NCBI GenBank assembly: GCA_027076245.1 | Contig: JALTKC010000084.1 | Location: 1-7,272 of the forward strand | Length of the DNA stretch: 7,272 nucleotides | Source of the DNA: Gammaproteobacteria bacterium | GTDB lineage: Bacteria > Pseudomonadota > Gammaproteobacteria > GRL18 | Direction: 5' to 3' | In this document: positions 5,413-7,272 of the stretch, one piece after another | Numbering within the stretch: the stretch's first letter is position 1 | Layout of the letters: each line of letters opens with the position of its first letter | Position numbers and translations under genes: made by a program | Notes under the pieces: model-generated | Databases searched by the model: none | What the model was told of the DNA's origin: nothing | What the model saw: the letters and a program-made list of their open reading frames with translations, nothing else

Positions 5413-5826
5413 TTTATTTGTTCTATCTATGCATTTAACTTGTGATTTTGTACATATCCACACCCGTTTTGCCACTTTATCAATTTCCGTCCAGTCTGCT
5501 GATGGTGAGTTTGGTTTTGTAACAATTTCAGATGGATTTACTTCATATACAAATACTCGTTCATCATTTTTTAACTGCCTGAACATTAACGTTGGCAATC
5601 CAGAGGCATAAATACTGTATTCGGATTTATCTACACCTGGCGTAGACACAAACGCTGCCGGAGTCTCTGCATATGCAGAGACATGATACGTGATTCCACC
5701 TGTAGTCGTAATGTTGCATGATTTAAAATCTATAGATTCTACATCAAGGATATTATCTGCGATGAACTGCGCTGCTTTCTTACGATTAGCAGATTGGTTT
5801 CCAGTGCCAGGCTTTAGAATCTTCAT
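5407..5826 (-). CDS. Hypothetical 139-aa protein, probable integron cassette gene
   Basis: I do not recognise a family. The product is soluble, with no signal peptide or membrane helix. It begins MKILKPGTGNQSANRKKAAQFIADNILDVESIDF (basic, helix-forming). A probable beta-rich middle follows (CNITTTGGITYHVSAYAE, then YSIYASGLPTLMFRQLKNDERVFVYEVN at about 70-97), and a basic, cysteine-containing tail ends it (VAKRVWICTKSQVKCIDRTNKI). The ATG at 5826 has a good GAGG ribosome site six bases upstream. The stop codon falls inside the left core of an attC-like site, so this is probably the cassette upstream of the HNH cassette. No attC could be seen at its own 5' side. A role with the HNH protein is possible from adjacency, but cassettes are usually functionally independent. 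Confidence 0.6.
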   Translation of the reverse strand: MKILKPGTGNQSANRKKAAQFIADNILDVESIDFKSCNITTTGGITYHVSAYAETPAAFVSTPGVDKSEYSIYASGLPTLMFRQLKNDERVFVYEVNPSEIVTKPNSPSADWTEIDKVAKRVWICTKSQVKCIDRTNKI

Positions 5827-6359
5827 TTGCGCCTCGTGATGTTTTTACAAAATATAACTAGTAGCTGATTAGATCTGTACAACGCTCATTTTTGAATGAT
5901 AAACCGCTATTAAGTCTTATTTTAAATCTATAATGGTTTAAACTCTTGTCATTTCACGACAGCAATTTGTCTTTATGCGCCATTTTATACCAAATTGGGT
6001 TGAGTTTATGGTAGGTATTGTAAAACCTTTTGTTAAAACATACTTTTTTGAGAAATCATTTAAACATTAGATTTCTACAATTAATCAGATTTGGGTCTAT
6101 AGTAGCTCTTTTTTTGACAAAATTAGCATGAGTCAAATTTTCAACTCAAGAATACAAATATTGGTTTGAATGGAGATTAAAACTTATCTTTTTGAGCAGT
6201 TTGACTTGTCTGTGGAAATGACTGTTATATGCTGAACCTGGACTTTTTTATCTTACATTAAAAAGAACCTGGTCTGAATCAAATTTTGATCATTTGTGCT
6301 CAAATATATAAAGCACTTCCCACTTGACATATGTAACTCTATAGGTTACAGTTAATCAT
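5827..6359. other. AT-rich 533-bp gap without a supported gene
   Basis: It holds the ribosome site of the 139-aa gene at its left end and the higBA promoter/operator at its right end. Between them I see only short elements: an inverted repeat TGTC/GACA (around 5947-5961), the palindrome ATCAAATTTTGAT (near 6279), and a near-identical 10-bp direct repeat GAACCTGGAC/GAACCTGGTC (6234-6243 and 6265-6274). A 31-codon frame (5975-6070) lacks a ribosome site. No tRNA, insertion sequence or intact attC was recognised. Confidence 0.6.
6324..6351 (+). promoter_or_regulatory. higBA promoter with overlapping palindromic operator
   Basis: TTGACA at 6324-6329 is a perfect -35 box. TTACAG (6346-6351), 16 bp later, is the best-placed, weak -10. 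TGTAAC (6332-6337) and GTTACA (6345-6350) form a 6-bp inverted repeat around TCTATAG and lie exactly between and over the boxes. This is where a HigA-type antitoxin would bind to repress its own operon. The predicted start is within a few bases of the higB ATG at 6360, so the transcript may be leaderless. No Shine-Dalgarno sequence precedes that ATG. Confidence 0.6.
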
Positions 6360-6638
6360 ATGATAATTAGCTTCATACATAAAGGACTTGAGAAGTTTTA
6401 TAGCAGGGGTTCTACTGCTGGAATACAAGCCAACCACTCTAAACGTCTAAAGCTGATTCTCTCAAATCTCGATCAGGCAGAAAGCCCAAATGATATGGAT
6501 TTGCCAGGTCTTAAACTGCATGAACTAAAAGGTGATCGAAAAGGAATATGGTCTGTTAAAGTTAATGGCAACTGGCGAGTTACATTTCGATTTAAAGGTC
6601 GGGATGCAGAAATAGTCAATTATGAGGATTATCATTAA
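6360..6638 (+). CDS. higB: HigB toxin, RelE-superfamily mRNA interferase
   Basis: This 92-aa toxin belongs to the HigB/GraT branch of the RelE fold, which cleaves mRNA in association with the ribosome. The start MIISFIHKGLEKFYSRGSTAGI matches the family's usual beginning. The core HELKGDRKGIWSVKVNGNWRVTFRF (54-78) and the end VNYEDYH (86-92) are near-consensus, with the conserved Lys, Trp, Arg and terminal His residues present, so it looks intact. It precedes its antitoxin gene, the inverted order typical of hig loci, with a 2-bp gap. Expression should be repressed by the toxin-antitoxin complex at the palindrome just upstream. It lies on the strand opposite to the cassette genes. Confidence 0.92.
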   Translation: MIISFIHKGLEKFYSRGSTAGIQANHSKRLKLILSNLDQAESPNDMDLPGLKLHELKGDRKGIWSVKVNGNWRVTFRFKGRDAEIVNYEDYH

Positions 6639-6640
6639 AA

Positions 6641-6934
6641 ATGAGTATGCACAATCCAGCTCACCCTGGGGAAATTCTTAAAGAATTAGTTATTGAACCA
6701 TTGGGCGTTACCATTACTGATGTCTCTGAACACCTGGGTGTTAGCCGAAAAACCTTATCAAAAATTTTAAATGGTCATGGTTCAATTACCCCGGAAATGG
6801 CATTAAGATTAGAACTGGCATTTAAAAAACCATCGGCAGATCATTGGTTAAGGCTGCAGAACGCTTATGATCTGTGGCAGTCACGTCAGCATCTCTCCAC
6901 CTTGCATGTCCAGCCATTTAAAATGGCATCATAG
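6641..6934 (+). CDS. higA: HigA antitoxin, XRE-family DNA-binding protein
   Basis: This 97-aa protein neutralises HigB and represses the operon. NPAHPGEILKELVIEPLGVTITDVSEHLGVSRKTLSKILNGHGSITPEMALRLELAF (5-61) is the canonical HigA sequence, containing an XRE-type helix-turn-helix at about 25-47. DHWLRLQNAYDLWQ (67-80) is the conserved tail helix. The ATG at 6641 is 2 bp after the higB stop. GAGGA inside the end of higB (about 6624-6628) can serve as ribosome site, suggesting coupled translation. The length is normal and no defect is seen. It converges on the sigma-54 activator gene, 13 bp away. Confidence 0.93.
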   Translation: MSMHNPAHPGEILKELVIEPLGVTITDVSEHLGVSRKTLSKILNGHGSITPEMALRLELAFKKPSADHWLRLQNAYDLWQSRQHLSTLHVQPFKMAS

Positions 6935-6947
6935 TAAATGATTAAAA

Positions 6948-7272
6948 CTATCTGGCTCGTTTAGGTATATTCAGCCGGTTGCGTTTTTCCCATAAGGTTT
7001 TGCGGCTTATCCCCAGATGTCTGGCCAGTTCGGTTTCAGTTAAATGTTCATTCACTTTTAAAAAGTGGATCAGGTATTCATCCAGGGATAACTTTTCCTT
7101 ATCCACATCCATAAGCGGTTCTGTTGCAGTGAGTTGTGCTCCGGCACTTTCCTGATTATGTTCTTTGCTAAATAAGGACAGGTGCTCACGGGTAATTTTA
7201 TCGCCCTCTGCCAGAATGACCGCACGTTCAATAATATTCTGCATTTCCCGGATATTGCCCGGCCAGTCGTAT
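6948..7272 (-). CDS. Sigma-54-dependent enhancer-binding activator, NtrC family (partial, C-terminus only)
   Basis: The frame is open to the right edge and shows the last 107 residues. YDWPGNIREMQNIIERAVILAEGD is the end of the AAA+ ATPase domain that remodels RpoN holoenzyme. After a linker, LDEYLIHFLKVNEHLTETELARHLGISRKTLWEKRNRLNIPKR is a Fis-type helix-turn-helix that binds enhancer DNA as a dimer. The sensory N-terminus and the GAFTGA loop are outside the window, so its signal is unknown; it may be a response regulator or a ligand sensor. An internal ATG at 7244 is not the real start. It is on the same strand as the cNMP-like/SUMF1/transporter genes, which carry sigma-54 promoters, and is the obvious candidate to control them. 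Confidence 0.93.
   Translation of the reverse strand, partial: YDWPGNIREMQNIIERAVILAEGDKITREHLSLFSKEHNQESAGAQLTATEPLMDVDKEKLSLDEYLIHFLKVNEHLTETELARHLGISRKTLWEKRNRLNIPKRAR

Noticed and set aside
5225..5611. Plus-strand open frame of 128 codons
   Set aside because: It crosses the attC-like site and lies antisense to two better-supported minus-strand genes. Its composition is not protein-like and it resembles no family.
5975..6070. 31-codon frame (MRHFIPNWVEFMV...) in the AT-rich gap
   Set aside because: It has no ribosome site or recognisable similarity, and a frame of this length is expected by chance.
6913..6927. 7-bp inverted repeat GCCATTT-A-AAATGGC at the end of higA as a terminator
   Set aside because: The usable stem is only about five base pairs, no T-run follows on either strand, and it lies within coding sequence.
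4246..6947. CRISPR array, tRNA or insertion-sequence ends
   Set aside because: No regularly spaced repeats, cloverleaf or paired terminal inverted repeats with a transposase were seen.

Overview
The window looks like a moderate-GC gammaproteobacterial chromosome, possibly a marine one. This is an impression from protein style and base composition read by eye. It has two parts: an ordered metabolic/regulatory block (about 1-4245, plus 6948-7272) and a visibly more AT-rich accessory stretch (about 4246-6947) between its two pieces.

Block 1 (1-4011, all genes on the minus strand, read right to left). A lone cyclic-nucleotide-binding-like domain protein (3695-3288) overlaps by 8 bp a SUMF1/FGE-fold protein that lacks the catalytic cysteines (3295-2534). 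Next come a twin-arginine-exported, branched-chain-amino-acid-type substrate-binding protein (2308-953), a strong rho-independent hairpin (906-941), and a LivH-type inner-membrane permease that runs off the left edge (799-1). Good sigma-54 (-24/-12, GG-N10-GC) promoter matches precede both the cNMP-like/SUMF1 pair (3772-3787) and the substrate-binding gene (2425-2441). About 65-75 bp upstream of each lies a cluster of GTTAC/GTAAC half-sites, where enhancer sites for an NtrC-type activator are expected. The C-terminus of such an activator, with its Fis-type helix-turn-helix, lies at the right edge (7272-6948). The simplest reading is a sigma-54 regulon coupling an uptake system for an unknown small organic solute to a non-enzymatic sensory pair. 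A small two-helix membrane protein (4012-4245) diverges from this block.

Block 2 (about 4246-6947) looks like integron-cassette and toxin-antitoxin material. On the minus strand the order is: an unknown 139-aa gene (5826-5407), an attC-like site (5412-5325), an HNH-type nuclease gene (5314-4643), a second, degenerate attC-like site (4646-4515), and a frameshifted remnant of a StbD/Phd-YefM-like antitoxin (4486-4234). The remnant's 3' end runs into the end of the small membrane-protein gene. On the plus strand a complete higBA toxin-antitoxin operon (6360-6934) carries its own promoter and palindromic operator, and ends 13 bp from the convergent activator gene. No integrase, transposase or RNA gene was seen. 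The island may have separated the sigma-54 activator from its target promoters; that is an inference.

The 533-bp stretch 5827-6359 holds no gene I can support, only AT-rich sequence, short repeats and the higBA control region.
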